DNA of 64,000 nt from Pseudomonas brassicacearum. Its GTDB lineage: Bacteria > Pseudomonadota > Gammaproteobacteria > Pseudomonadales > Pseudomonadaceae. Where the stretch lies: positions 496,001 through 560,000 of the forward strand of contig NZ_CP045701.2 of assembly GCF_009601685.2 (NCBI RefSeq), given 5' to 3'. Both the position numbers and the translations under genes were made by a program. This document shows positions 10,577-19,784 of the stretch, in pieces. The notes beneath the pieces are model-generated. The model made no database searches. It worked only from the letters and a program-made list of their open reading frames with translations, and was not told where the DNA came from. How positions within the stretch are numbered: the first letter of the stretch is position 1; every line of letters starts with the position of its first letter.

Positions 10577-10967
10577 GGGTATGTCCTGAATAAATGGCAT
10601 GCGGGTCTTTGAGCACCGGGTCGACGGTTTTCCAGTCGCCGTTCTCGAAGACGCGATAGAAGCAGCTTTGACGGCCGGTGTGGCAGGCAATCTCACCGAC
10701 TTGCTCGACCATCAGGATGATGACGTCGCCGTCGCAGTCCAGGCGCATCTCATGCAGGTGTTGGACATGCCCGGACTCTTCACCTTTGCGCCACAGCTTG
10801 CCACGCGAACGTGACCAATAAATGGCGCGGTTCTCGGCGGCGGTCAGGGCCAACGCCTCGCGGTTCATCCAGGCCATCATCAATACGCGCCCGGTCTTGT
10901 GGTCCTGGGCGATGGCCGGCACCAGGCCGTCAGCGTCCCATTTGATCTCGTCCTGCCAGTTTTTCAT
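10569..10967 (-). CDS. hisI: Phosphoribosyl-AMP cyclohydrolase
   Basis: 132-residue zinc/magnesium enzyme that opens the purine ring of phosphoribosyl-AMP, the step after hisE. Motifs seen: [31 protein letters not shown], the metal-binding DCDGD region and [11 protein letters not shown]. The start is [11 protein letters not shown] at 10967. An 81-base gap separates it from ubiB; hisE overlaps its 3' end. Confidence 0.96.
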   Translation of the reverse strand: MKNWQDEIKWDADGLVPAIAQDHKTGRVLMMAWMNREALALTAAENRAIYWSRSRGKLWRKGEESGHVQHLHEMRLDCDGDVIILMVEQVGEIACHTGRQSCFYRVFENGDWKTVDPVLKDPHAIYSGHTHE

Positions 10968-11048
10968 CTTTGACTCCGACCATGGGCCGCGCACCTGAGG
11001 ACGGCGGGCCCAGCGTTGAAACAGTGTGCCAGCGTGAACCGGTGCTGG

Positions 11049-12653
11049 CTATCGGCGAACGACCAGATACAGACCGACCACCATCATGATACCGGCGGGC
11101 CAGTGACCCAGTTGGCTCAGCGGCCCACCGGTCGCCAGCACCGCGCCGCCACCCAGGTGAGCGGCGCCCAGCAGGCGCAACAGCCAGTCGTCCTTGCGGC
11201 GGTGCCACGGGGGCGCCGGGTCGTGGGCGTGGGGCTGTGACATGCGTTCGAGCAGGTCGCGGGTCATGTTGGCCAGGTGCGGGAGCTGCTCGAACTGGCT
11301 CTGCACGTTGCCCAGCAAGGTTTTGGGGCTGACACGCTCGCGCATCCAGCGTTCGAGGAACGGCTGGGCGGTGTTCCACAGGTCGAGGTCCGGGTACAAC
11401 TGGCGGCCGAGACCTTCGATGTTCAACAGTGTTTTCTGCAACAGCACCAACTGTGGCTGGACTTCCATGTTGAAGCGTCGTGCAGTCTGGAACAGGCGCA
11501 TCAGCACCTGGCCGAAGGAAATATCTTTTAATGGTTTTTCGAAGATCGGTTCGCACACGGTACGGATCGCCGCTTCGAATTCGTTGAGCTTGGTCTCGGC
11601 CGGCACCCAGCCCGAATCGATGTGCAACTGGGCGACGCGACGGTAGTCACGCTTGAAGAAGGCGAACAGGTTGCGCGCCAGGTAGTCCTGGTCTTCGGGG
11701 GTCAGGCTGCCGACGATGCCGCAGTCGATGGCAATGTATTGCGGGCTCCACGGCTGCACCGTGCTGACGAAGATGTTGCCCGGGTGCATGTCGGCGTGGA
11801 AGAAGCTGTCGCGAAACACCTGGGTGAAGAAGATTTCCACGCCGCGTTCAGCGAGCATCTTCATGTCGGTACGCTGGTCGGCCAGGGTCGCCAGGTCGGT
11901 GACCTGGATGCCGTAGATGCGCTCCATCACCAATACTTTCGGCCGGCACCAGTCCCAATAGACTTGCGGTACATACAGCAGCGGCGAACCTTCGAAGTTG
12001 CGACGCAACTGGCTGGCGTTGGCCGCCTCGCGCAGGAGGTCGAGTTCGTCGTAGATGGTTTTTTCGTAGTCCTGGACCACGTCCACCGGGTGCAGCAGGC
12101 GGGCATCGGCCGACAACCGCTCGGCGGCACGAGCGAGGATGAACAGCCACGCCAGGTCCTGGGCGATGATCGGCTTGAGGCCCGGGCGGATGACCTTGAC
12201 CACCACTTCTTCGCCGCTCTTGAGCTGGGCGGCGTGAACCTGGGCTACGGAGGCCGAAGCCAGGGGCTCTACATCGAAACGGCTGAAGACTTCGCCGATC
12301 TTCTTGCCCAGTTGTTCCTCGATCAGCGCCACCGATACCTTGGAATCGAACGGCGGCACGCGGTCTTGCAACCGCATCAGTTCATCGGCGATGTCTTCGG
12401 GCAACAGGTCGCGACGGGTCGAAAGGATCTGCCCGAACTTGATGAAGATCGGCCCCAGGTCCTGCAAGGCCAGACGCAGGCGTGCACCGCGACTCAGGTC
12501 CAGGGGGCGCCGGGGGAACCAGCGCCACGGCAGCACGAAGCGCAGGGCCAGGAGAAACCAGGGCAGCGGCAGGGCGAACAGCAGGTCATCGAGGCGGTAG
12601 CGGATCACGACGCGCTGGATGCGCAACAAACGGCGGACGGCAAGCAGCTTCAT
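11049..12653 (-). CDS. ubiB: Ubiquinone biosynthesis kinase-like protein UbiB
   Basis: 534-residue ABC1/ADCK-family atypical kinase needed for coenzyme Q biosynthesis at the membrane. Family landmarks: the KxGQ motif ([19 protein letters not shown]), the alanine-rich loop [11 protein letters not shown] in place of a glycine-rich loop, the lysine in [22 protein letters not shown] and AIDCGIVG. Two C-terminal hydrophobic segments (about 490-533) anchor it. It starts 3 bases after the ubiJ stop. Confidence 0.97.
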   Translation of the reverse strand: MKLLAVRRLLRIQRVVIRYRLDDLLFALPLPWFLLALRFVLPWRWFPRRPLDLSRGARLRLALQDLGPIFIKFGQILSTRRDLLPEDIADELMRLQDRVPPFDSKVSVALIEEQLGKKIGEVFSRFDVEPLASASVAQVHAAQLKSGEEVVVKVIRPGLKPIIAQDLAWLFILARAAERLSADARLLHPVDVVQDYEKTIYDELDLLREAANASQLRRNFEGSPLLYVPQVYWDWCRPKVLVMERIYGIQVTDLATLADQRTDMKMLAERGVEIFFTQVFRDSFFHADMHPGNIFVSTVQPWSPQYIAIDCGIVGSLTPEDQDYLARNLFAFFKRDYRRVAQLHIDSGWVPAETKLNEFEAAIRTVCEPIFEKPLKDISFGQVLMRLFQTARRFNMEVQPQLVLLQKTLLNIEGLGRQLYPDLDLWNTAQPFLERWMRERVSPKTLLGNVQSQFEQLPHLANMTRDLLERMSQPHAHDPAPPWHRRKDDWLLRLLGAAHLGGGAVLATGGPLSQLGHWPAGIMMVVGLYLVVRR

Positions 12654-12656
12654 GCG

Positions 12657-13274
12657 TTATCGCTTGGTTTCAAGGGATCGGGAAAGGCGCTCGAAACGCG
12701 CCTCGAGACGTTCCAGGTCAAGTTTGACCTGGTCCAGTTCATCAAAACGGGCTTGCGCTTCGCGTTGGCCTACGAGGGTACGCGATTCTTCGGCCAGGTA
12801 TTCACTCAGATTCTGCCCCAGGCTGGCGAACCCCTGGCGATACCAGCGGCTGCGGCTGCGCAAATGGCCGCTGAGCAATTGGGTCGCCACCGGACCGATC
12901 CAGCGGGACACTTCGTATTCCCAGTCCAGCTCCAGGTCCTGGAGAATCGCCGCCAGCTCCAGCAGTACGCCGCTGTCGCCGTCCAGCTCCACGTCGGGGC
13001 TGTGCAGCACCGCGGTCTTGTCCTTGCCCAGGGCCAGCTTCAGCAGGCTCGACGCCGGGGCGCGCAGCGTGCAGTCGGCCTCGGCTTCCCAGTGCGCGGC
13101 GAGCATCAGGCCTTCGTCGCTGGGCAGGATGAACAACCGCAACGCCGGGCTGCGGCAGTCGACGGCGATCACGCGGCCGCTCAAGCGCGCCAGGCGCGCG
13201 AGCGCCGTGCTGTCCAGGCGCAGCACCCGGTTGAGGCCGAGTTCGACGCTGGCGAGCAGGCCGGTGAGCAGCAT
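12657..13274 (-). CDS. ubiJ: Ubiquinone biosynthesis accessory factor UbiJ
   Basis: 205-residue SCP2-fold protein that binds the hydrophobic ubiquinone intermediates and scaffolds the soluble Ubi complex with UbiK. It is recognised by size, context (ubiE-ubiJ-ubiB order) and the N-terminal SCP2-like region (LNRVLRLDSTALARLARLSG), with a C-terminal charged coiled coil (QARFDELDQVKLDLERLEAR). The ATG shares one base with the ubiE stop codon (TGATG). Confidence 0.92.
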   Translation of the reverse strand: MLLTGLLASVELGLNRVLRLDSTALARLARLSGRVIAVDCRSPALRLFILPSDEGLMLAAHWEAEADCTLRAPASSLLKLALGKDKTAVLHSPDVELDGDSGVLLELAAILQDLELDWEYEVSRWIGPVATQLLSGHLRSRSRWYRQGFASLGQNLSEYLAEESRTLVGQREAQARFDELDQVKLDLERLEARFERLSRSLETKR

Positions 13275-14044
13275 CAGGGCTTGATACCGCGGTGCAGGGC
13301 GACGATGCCTGCGGTCATGTTGTGGTAGGTCACTCGGTCGAAACCGGCCTCGACCATCATCGACTTCAGGGTTTCCTGGTTCGGGTGCATGCGGATCGAT
13401 TCGGCCAGGTAGCGATAGCTTTCCGAGTCGTTGGTGATCAGCTTGCCCATCAGCGGCATGAAGGCGAACGAGTAGGCGTCATAGGCCTTGGACATCAGCG
13501 CGTTGGTCGGCTTGGAGAATTCCAGCACCAGCAGGCGGCCACCGGGCTTGAGCACTCGCAGCATCGAGCGCAGGGCATCTTCCTTGTGGGTGACGTTGCG
13601 CAGGCCGAAGGCGATGGTCACGCAGTCGAAATGGTTGTCGGGGAACGGCAGCTTTTCAGCGTCGGCCTGGACGAACTCGACATTGCCGGCCACACCCAGG
13701 TCCAGCAGGCGGTCGCGACCGACCTTGAGCATGGATTCGTTGATGTCGGCCAGGACCACCTGGCCGGTCGGCCCGACGATGTGGGAAAACTTCTTCGTCA
13801 GGTCGCCCGTGCCGCCGGCGATGTCCAGCACGCGATTGCCGCTGCGCACGCCCGACAGTTCGATCGCGAAACGCTTCCACAGGCGGTGCATGCCGCCCGA
13901 GAGCAGGTCGTTCATCAAGTCATACTTGGCGGCGACGGAGTGGAAAACCTCAGCGACTTTTTCCGCTTTCTGGCTTTCCGGCACGTTCTTGAAGCCGAAG
14001 TGAGTGGTGGGTTCGGCATCGCTGCCTTTGCGCTGATCAGTCAT
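13274..14044 (-). CDS. ubiE: Ubiquinone/menaquinone C-methyltransferase UbiE
   Basis: 256-residue SAM-dependent methyltransferase for the C-methylation step of ubiquinone synthesis. Motif I is [11 protein letters not shown] (about 72-82), with [23 protein letters not shown] upstream and the family signature [21 protein letters not shown] choose the start at 14044 ([10 protein letters not shown]); the frame continues upstream but loses homology. First gene of a minus-strand block ubiE-ubiJ-ubiB. Confidence 0.96.
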   Translation of the reverse strand: MTDQRKGSDAEPTTHFGFKNVPESQKAEKVAEVFHSVAAKYDLMNDLLSGGMHRLWKRFAIELSGVRSGNRVLDIAGGTGDLTKKFSHIVGPTGQVVLADINESMLKVGRDRLLDLGVAGNVEFVQADAEKLPFPDNHFDCVTIAFGLRNVTHKEDALRSMLRVLKPGGRLLVLEFSKPTNALMSKAYDAYSFAFMPLMGKLITNDSESYRYLAESIRMHPNQETLKSMMVEAGFDRVTYHNMTAGIVALHRGIKP

Positions 14045-14199
14045 ATCGCGGTCACCAAAAAAGAATGCGGGACATTCTAATCCCGGTGGAGGGCTTTGTC
14101 TTGGCAAGGCTGAAGGTAAGATGGGCTACCGCCGGGACGTTTTGACGCAGCCAGGGTCTGAAACGTTCAGGCAAGTCCCGATAGAACAGGAGTTACCCG

Positions 14200-14475
14200 A
14201 TGGCCCGTATAACTGTTGAGCGTGCCCATGGCCTGGGCAAGGAAGCGGCGCGAGAGAAAGCCGACAAGCTGGCGCAGAAGTTGTCCGACAGCTATGGCCT
14301 GGAGCCGCAGTGGGTGGGCGACACCCTGAAACTCAAGCGTTCCGGGGTCAAGGGCGAGGTGCATGTGGGCGATGACTCGATCCGCGTCGACGTGGAGCTG
14401 GGCATGTTGATGTCGGCCATGAGCGGCACGATCAAGACGGAAATCGAAAAGGCGTTGGATAAGGCGTTGGCCTGA
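14200..14475 (+). CDS. Polyhydroxyalkanoic acid system family protein
   Basis: 91-residue protein of the PHA_gran_rgn family (PF09650, from memory), found next to PHA loci; biochemical function unknown. It is highly charged: MARITVERAHGLGKEAAREK, then VGDTLKLKRSGVKGEVHVGD. An AGGAG lies 9-13 bases upstream. It is divergent from ubiE and upstream of phaI, separated from it by a REPIN. Confidence 0.9.
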   Translation: MARITVERAHGLGKEAAREKADKLAQKLSDSYGLEPQWVGDTLKLKRSGVKGEVHVGDDSIRVDVELGMLMSAMSGTIKTEIEKALDKALA

Positions 14476-14517
14476 TTGATCGAAAGGAGGATGCAGCACT
14501 CAAGTTCACCCCCAAAC

Positions 14518-14611
14518 TCTGTGGGCGCGGGCTTGCTCGCGAAAGCGTTGGACCAGTCAACATCAATAGTGAATGACCCACCGCATTCGCGAGCAAGCCC
14601 GCTCCCACATG
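14518..14611. repeat. REPIN
   Basis: GTGGGCGCGGGCTTGCTCGCGA and, inverted, TCGCGAGCAAGCCCGCTCCCAC with about 45 bases between. It lies between the PHA-system gene and the phaI promoter region. Confidence 0.88.
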
Positions 14612-14735
14612 AGGCCACTCGCTATCCAGTTTGTGTCAGTTGTTAGGGTGCCCTTTCTAATTATTGTCACTACTTTGTGCCTGAGCCCGTCCATGTGCGG
14701 GCAGTTCCTCAAACCTTTTTCGAGTGAGGTGCACC

Positions 14736-15158
14736 ATGGCCAAAGTTATTCTGAAGAAAAAAACCGACGTTGAATCTTCCACGCTCGGCGACGTGAAAAC
14801 GTACGCGCGCAAGATCTGGCTGGCTGGCCTGGGCGCCTACACGAAGGTTGGCCAGGAAGGCAGCGAGTACTTCCAGGAGCTGGTAAAGGCTGGTGAAGTT
14901 ATTGAAACCAAAGGCAAAAAGAAAATTGCCGGGAAACTTGAAGCGGCCAACAGCGAATTGATTGAAGCCAAGAGCGACGTCAATACTTTCAAGGCCCGGG
15001 TTGAAGTACAACTCGATAAAGTCGAGAAGGTATTCGATGCCCGTGTTGCAAGTGCCTTGAATCGTATCGGCATTCCGTCTAAACATGACGTTGAGACACT
15101 CTCTGCTAAGCTCGATGAGCTGACAGCATTGCTCGAACGTGTCGCGCGTAAACATTAA
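14736..15158 (+). CDS. phaI: PHA granule-associated phasin PhaI
   Basis: 140-residue phasin that coats PHA granules. Conserved phasin segment KTYARKIWLAGLGAYTKVGQ (residues about 21-40), then a long amphipathic coiled-coil (IETKGKKKIAGKLEAANSEL). PhaF begins with the same module, showing shared ancestry. The start MAKVILKKK at 14736 follows GTGAGG; the in-frame GTG-like start 12 bases upstream is less likely. phaF follows after 10 bases. Transcription is opposite to phaC1ZC2D. Confidence 0.95.
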   Translation: MAKVILKKKTDVESSTLGDVKTYARKIWLAGLGAYTKVGQEGSEYFQELVKAGEVIETKGKKKIAGKLEAANSELIEAKSDVNTFKARVEVQLDKVEKVFDARVASALNRIGIPSKHDVETLSAKLDELTALLERVARKH

Positions 15159-15168
15159 GGAGAACGGG

Positions 15169-16062
15169 ATGGCTGGCAAAAAAATCACAGAAAAAGAGGG
15201 CAGCTCGTGGGCCGGGAAGATTGAAAAGTATTCCCGCAAAATCTGGCTTGCTGGTTTAGGCGTGTACTCGAAGATCGACACTGACGGCAGCAAGCTCTTC
15301 GAGTCCCTGGTTAAGGACGGCGAAAAGGCCGAAAAACTCACCAAGACGGCAGTCGGCAAACAAGTCGATGCAGCCAAGGACTCTGCCGAGTCCGCCAAGT
15401 CGCGAATCGGCGGCGTGAAGGATCGGGCACTGGGCAAATGGGACGAACTGGAAGGGGCTTTCGACAAGCGCCTGAACAGTGCGATCTCGCGCCTGGGTGT
15501 GCCGAGCCGTAATGAAGTCAAGGCACTGCACAGCAAGGTCGACACCCTGACCAAGCAGATCGAAAAACTCACCGGCGCCAAAGTCGCACCGGTGGCGACC
15601 AAGACTGCAGCGGCCAAGCCGGCCGCTAAAACGGCGGCCAAGCCACTGGTCAAGGCTGCGGCAAAACCCGCTGCCAAACCTGCGGCGAAAGCAGCGGCCA
15701 AGCCTGCGGCTAAAACTGCTGCGGCCAAGCCTGCTGCCAAGGCGGCGGCCAAATCGGTAGCGGCTAAACCTGCGGCCAAAGCGGCAGCCAAGCCTGCGGC
15801 CAAACCCGCGGCTAAGGCGGCAGCCAAACCGGCAGCCAAGCCCGCCGCCAAGCCTGCGGTAAAAGCGGCGGCCAAACCCGCTGCGGCGAAAAAACCGGCC
15901 GTGAAAAAACCGGCCGCGCCGAAAGCCGCTGCACCGAAGGCGCCGACCGCGGCCGCCAAACCAACGGCCCCGATGAGCACGGCGAACTCTGCCGCTGCTC
16001 CGACCCCGGTCGCCACGCCAACTCCAGCGTCGGCTCCAACGACGCCTACCACCCAGTCCTGA
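15169..16062 (+). CDS. phaF: PHA granule-associated phasin/histone-like PhaF
   Basis: 297-residue bifunctional protein. The N-terminal phasin module (ARKIWLAGLGVYSK-like block, then a leucine-heptad stretch around VDTLTKQIEKLTGAKV) binds granules. A histone H1-like tail (about 140-275) of repeated AAKPAAK units binds DNA non-specifically and helps share granules between daughter cells (family knowledge from P. putida). The extreme C-terminus turns Ala/Pro/Thr-rich. Start at 15169 (MAGKKITEKEG) behind AAGGAG. The lysine-repeat coding region is internally repetitive and a likely site of length variation. Confidence 0.96.
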   Translation: MAGKKITEKEGSSWAGKIEKYSRKIWLAGLGVYSKIDTDGSKLFESLVKDGEKAEKLTKTAVGKQVDAAKDSAESAKSRIGGVKDRALGKWDELEGAFDKRLNSAISRLGVPSRNEVKALHSKVDTLTKQIEKLTGAKVAPVATKTAAAKPAAKTAAKPLVKAAAKPAAKPAAKAAAKPAAKTAAAKPAAKAAAKSVAAKPAAKAAAKPAAKPAAKAAAKPAAKPAAKPAVKAAAKPAAAKKPAVKKPAAPKAAAPKAPTAAAKPTAPMSTANSAAAPTPVATPTPASAPTTPTTQS

Positions 16063-16077
16063 TTCTGCGGGACATGC

Positions 16078-16113
16078 AAAAACGCCCGGCCTGTGAAGGT
16101 CGGGCGTTTTTGT
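16078..16113. terminator. Bidirectional terminator between phaF and phaD
   Basis: AAAAACGCCCGGCC / GGTCGGGCGTTTTT hairpin with A-run on one side and T-run on the other, lying between convergent phaIF and phaC1ZC2D. It can serve both strands. Confidence 0.9.
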
Positions 16114-16130
16114 TTGTACGCAGGTCAACC

Positions 16131-16171
16131 TGTGGGAGCGAGCCTTGTGGGAGCAAGGCTCGCTCACAATG
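16131..16171. repeat. Compact REP palindrome
   Basis: TGTGGGAGCGAGCCTTGTGG followed by GAGCAAGGCTCGCTCACA. The two REP arms are almost directly abutted, forming one hairpin instead of a spaced REPIN. Confidence 0.8.
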
Positions 16172-16190
16172 GATCTGCCACTGCCGGTGG

Positions 16191-16811
16191 TTACTCGTGT
16201 TCTTCCAGGTAGCGCAACGCCAGTTGCTCAGTCGCTACCTTGGTCGCGGGCGGCAGGTGTGGGGCCACCAGCATCATGATCTGGTAGACCACCAGCCGCA
16301 CCTCGCCTTCGCGGTCCAGGATCCGCTGGTAGTCCAGGGAGAACAGCAAGGTCATGGTGATCTGCTCCACCAACTGACCCAGGGCCTGGGTGTCGCTGAC
16401 CAGCAACCCCTGGGCCTTGAGCTGCGCCAGCAGTGAGGCGAGGGTACGCTTCAGGGCATTGAGCAACTGGCGGATGCCCTTGGCGAGCTTCGGCAGGCGC
16501 CCGGCCAGGTTCGACAGGTCCTGGAAGAGAAAGCGGTACTGGGCCAGGCGCTCGACGATCAAGTGCAGGAACAGCCAGTAGTCTTCCGGCGCCAACTGCA
16601 CGTCTGACGGAGGGTCCAGCAGCGGTGCCAGTTCGCCCTGGAATCGCTCGAACAGCCCGAGGATCAGCGGTTCCTTGCCATGAAAGTGGTAATAGAGGTT
16701 GCCCGGGCTGATGCCCATTTCGTTGGCAACTTCCATGGTGGAGACGTTCGGTTCGCCCTTTTCGTTGAACAACTGCAGGGCACATTCAAGGATGCGGTCG
16801 CGGGTTTTCAT
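16191..16811 (-). CDS. phaD: TetR-family PHA regulator PhaD
   Basis: 206-residue TetR-type protein; in P. putida it activates the phaC1 and phaI promoters. The N-terminal HTH is clear (NVSTMEVANEMGISPGNLYYHF with KEPLILGLFERF), followed by a helical ligand domain. It is the last gene of phaC1-phaZ-phaC2-phaD and lies 60 bases after phaC2. Confidence 0.95.
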   Translation of the reverse strand: MKTRDRILECALQLFNEKGEPNVSTMEVANEMGISPGNLYYHFHGKEPLILGLFERFQGELAPLLDPPSDVQLAPEDYWLFLHLIVERLAQYRFLFQDLSNLAGRLPKLAKGIRQLLNALKRTLASLLAQLKAQGLLVSDTQALGQLVEQITMTLLFSLDYQRILDREGEVRLVVYQIMMLVAPHLPPATKVATEQLALRYLEEHE

Positions 16812-16871
16812 CCGGTCTTCTTAATGATCAAGTCGTGCCACGGCCAATCGCCTGGCCGTGGGGTAAGGCTT

Positions 16872-18554
16872 TCAGCGCACGCGAACATAGGTGCCGGGAG
16901 CTGCGTCCAGGGGCGGGTAGTTCGCGTTGCCCAAGGTCATCTGGGTTTCGTGCTGGGCGCCGGAACGTTCCTGGATCCAGCCCAGCCATTGGGTCCACCA
17001 ACTGCCATCGACGTGCTTGGCGTCGTGGTACCAGGCCCGTGGGTCGCTGCTCATTTTTGCGCTTTCGATGTAGTTGGCCTTGGGGTTGCCCGGCGGGTTG
17101 AGGATGCTCTGGACATGGCCGCTGTTGGAAAGCACGAAGCGTTTTTCGCCACCGAGCAGCAGCGTCGAGCGATACACCGCGTCCCACGGCGTGATGTGGT
17201 CATTGATGCCGCCCACACTGAAACTGTCCACTGTCACTTTCTGCAGGTCGATGGGTGTGCCGCACACTTCCAGGCCGCCGGGATGGGTCAGTGGGTTGTG
17301 CTTGAAGAAGTCCAGCAGGTCGCCGTGGTAAGCAGCCGACAGGCGGGTGCAGTCGTTGTTCCAGTAGAGGATGTCGAAGGCCGGTGGCTCCTTGCCCAGC
17401 AGGTAGTTGTTGATGAAGTAGGTCCAGATCAGATCGTTGGGGCGCATCCAGGCGAACACCCGGGCCAGGTCGCGGCCATCGAGGATGCCTTTCTGGTAGG
17501 AGCGGCGCTTGGCGGCTTCGAGGGTCTGCTCGTCGATGAACAGCGTGGCCTGGCTATCGATCTGGCTGTCCAGCAGGCTCACCAGGTAGGTGGCACTGGC
17601 GACCCGGCGTAGCTGGCGCTTGGCCTGCAGGTGGCCTTGCAGGGCGGCGATGGTCATGCCCCCGGCGCAGGCACCCATCAGGTTGACCTCGCGGGCGCCG
17701 GTGATCGCCCGGCAGACGTTCATGGCTTCTTCCACGGCCTCGACGTAGCTGGACAGGCCCCATTCGCGGTGGCGTATGTCAGGGTTGCGCCAGCTGATGA
17801 TAAAGACCTGCAAGCCGTTTTTCAGGGCGTACTGGACGAAGCTGTTGGAAGGGCTCAGGTCGAAAATGTAGAACTTGTTGATCTGCGGCGGCACGATCAG
17901 CAACGGCTTGGCGTATTGCTTTTCACTCATGGACCGGTACTGGATCAGCTCGAGCAATTCGTTGCGAAACACCACCGCGCCGGGGGTGGTCGCCAGGGTC
18001 TTGCCGACTTCAAAGGCATGGGGTGTGGTTTGTCGCGGCAACCCGTCGTTGTGCAGCAGGTCGTCCACCAGGTGGCTGAGGCCTCGAACCAGGCTGGTGC
18101 CGCCGGAGTTGAACAGTTCCTTGACCGCCAGCGGGTTGAGCAAGGTATTGGACGGCGAAACGGCGTCGTTGAGCAGGGCGAAGGCGAAGTGGGCGCGGGC
18201 GCGGTCATCCTGGCTCATGGTGCTTTCGTCGATCCAGCTCGTCACCTGTTTCTGCCAGCTCAGGTAGGCCTGCAGGCTGCGGCGGTAGAACGGATTGAGC
18301 TGCCAGGTGGGGTCGGCGAAACGCTGGTCGTTGGGGTTGGTGGGGTGCAGGGTCTCGCCCAGCAGCACGCGACCCAGTTGACCGCCCAGCTTCAACGCAT
18401 GCCGGGCACTGTGCACCGGGTTGCGCAAGCCGTGTACGGCAACGCTGCGCAAGGTGGACAGCAGGTCCCTGCCACGCAGGCCGGTGACCGCACTTTGTAC
18501 GTTGATGAAGCTGGCAGGGGCGGGCATGGAACCCTTCGCCGGTTTGTCGCGCAT
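16872..18554 (-). CDS. phaC2: Class II PHA synthase 2
   Basis: 560-residue alpha/beta-hydrolase-fold polymerase that adds (R)-3-hydroxyacyl-CoA (C6-C14) to PHA. The lipase-like box is GACAGG with the nucleophile Cys296; the catalytic Asp lies in SVGGINDHITPW and His in SNSGHVQSILNPPGNP. The N-terminus contains LLSTLRSVAVHGLRNPVHS. Close relative of phaC1 in the same operon, with phaZ between. Confidence 0.97.
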   Translation of the reverse strand: MRDKPAKGSMPAPASFINVQSAVTGLRGRDLLSTLRSVAVHGLRNPVHSARHALKLGGQLGRVLLGETLHPTNPNDQRFADPTWQLNPFYRRSLQAYLSWQKQVTSWIDESTMSQDDRARAHFAFALLNDAVSPSNTLLNPLAVKELFNSGGTSLVRGLSHLVDDLLHNDGLPRQTTPHAFEVGKTLATTPGAVVFRNELLELIQYRSMSEKQYAKPLLIVPPQINKFYIFDLSPSNSFVQYALKNGLQVFIISWRNPDIRHREWGLSSYVEAVEEAMNVCRAITGAREVNLMGACAGGMTIAALQGHLQAKRQLRRVASATYLVSLLDSQIDSQATLFIDEQTLEAAKRRSYQKGILDGRDLARVFAWMRPNDLIWTYFINNYLLGKEPPAFDILYWNNDCTRLSAAYHGDLLDFFKHNPLTHPGGLEVCGTPIDLQKVTVDSFSVGGINDHITPWDAVYRSTLLLGGEKRFVLSNSGHVQSILNPPGNPKANYIESAKMSSDPRAWYHDAKHVDGSWWTQWLGWIQERSGAQHETQMTLGNANYPPLDAAPGTYVRVR

Positions 18555-18666
18555 GAGTCAACTCCTTCGTCATCAGGCAAAAAACAAACACACCGAACCA
18601 GACAACATAGTCGCTGTTTCGGGTCGCTGCGCGGTCCGGCGTCCTGCCAGGCGCAAATGGGCGGTT

Positions 18667-19524
18667 TCAGCCGCCGCCCAGCGGCGAGGGATGCGGATGC
18701 ATCACTGCACGCTGACGTTCTTCCTCCAGGAATTTCATGATGATCGGCGCCACTGCCTCGGCCCGGGTGATCAGGAACAGATGGCCGTCATCGATGATGT
18801 GCAATTGGGCGTTGGGAATGCGCCAGGCCAGCATGCGCATGTTGATCAGCGGGATCAGCGGGTCGTCGTCGCCGGCCAGCACCAGGGTCGGCTGGTGGAT
18901 CTTGTGCAGCCAATGGATGCTGGTCCAGCCCAGGCCTGCGAACAGTTGCCAGTAATAACCGAGCTTGCCCGCCGAACGAACCTTGGCCGCATGGCTGGCC
19001 GCCAGGCTCGGATCGCGACGGAACGAACCGCCGTAGATCAGCGGGGCGATACGCATCACATGGGACGGTTGAACGTAGCGCCGGGGGCTGGCCATCATCC
19101 ACAGCACCTTCGGTTTGCCCGGCACCATCACCGCCCCGGCCGCCGTGGCCGCCAGTACCAGCTTCTTGCAGCGCTCGGGGTAGTCATAGGCGAACTGCTG
19201 GGCCAGGGCGCCCCCCCAGGACACGCCGATCACGTTGACCTGCCCGTAGTCCAGGTAATCGAGCATCCGCGCGGTGAGTTTGGCCAGGCCAGGAAAGCGA
19301 TACGGCCGGTTGGGCGTCGATGAACCACCGACGCCGGGAACGTCAAAGGCGATGACTTCCAAGTCCGGGTCCAGGGCCTGGATGAACGGGAACACCAGCT
19401 CGAGGTTGGCGCCGATGCCGTTGAAAATCAGCAGCGGCGTCAAGTGAGGCTTGCCGGGACGTACCGCGGTGCGCAAGGTCTGGCCATCCAGATCGACGGT
19501 ACGGAAGATGTACGGTTGCGGCAT
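18667..19524 (-). CDS. phaZ: Intracellular PHA depolymerase
   Basis: 285-residue serine hydrolase that releases 3-hydroxy acids from medium-chain-length PHA granules. The nucleophile is Ser102 in GVSWGG, the Asp lies in AGDDDPLIP and the His in IDDGHLFLITRAE. It sits between phaC1 and phaC2 as in other pseudomonads. A 260-base REPIN-bearing gap separates it from phaC1. Confidence 0.96.
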   Translation of the reverse strand: MPQPYIFRTVDLDGQTLRTAVRPGKPHLTPLLIFNGIGANLELVFPFIQALDPDLEVIAFDVPGVGGSSTPNRPYRFPGLAKLTARMLDYLDYGQVNVIGVSWGGALAQQFAYDYPERCKKLVLAATAAGAVMVPGKPKVLWMMASPRRYVQPSHVMRIAPLIYGGSFRRDPSLAASHAAKVRSAGKLGYYWQLFAGLGWTSIHWLHKIHQPTLVLAGDDDPLIPLINMRMLAWRIPNAQLHIIDDGHLFLITRAEAVAPIIMKFLEEERQRAVMHPHPSPLGGG

Positions 19525-19576
19525 GCTTCAAGCCCTGTGGGTTGGGTCGCTGTCTTTCATTTTTCCCCTACCCCCT

Positions 19577-19673
19577 GTGGGAGCGAGCTTGCTCGCGATT
19601 GCGATGTGTCAGCACATACAGGTGTTGAATGTACCGCCGTCATCGTGAACAAGCTCGCTCCCACATGGGATCT
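19577..19673. repeat. REPIN between phaC1 and phaZ
   Basis: TGTGGGAGCGAGCTTGCTCGCGAT and inverted AACAAGCTCGCTCCCACAT, inside the pha operon. A hairpin here could affect phaC1 message stability or the phaC1:phaZ ratio; that role is inference. The remaining 110 bases before phaC1 hold nothing I recognise. Confidence 0.85.
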
Positions 19674-19784
19674 GCTGTGAACATGAGTTGTATGTTCCCC
19701 AGCGCTGTGGGCCTTGCATTCAGTGTCGGCTGGCGGGATGTATTCGTGAGCAAGCCCACCCCCGCAGCAGACGAGTTGCATCCA

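Noticed and set aside
10577..10696. Longer N-terminus for hisE
   Set aside because: The extra 40 codons read through hisI in another frame; [10 protein letters not shown] at 10576 is the normal start and overlaps hisI as expected.
14640..14668. Sigma-70 promoter for phaI
   Set aside because: TTGTTA and TAATTA are present but their spacing (12 bases) does not fit; no pair with 16-18 bases was found.
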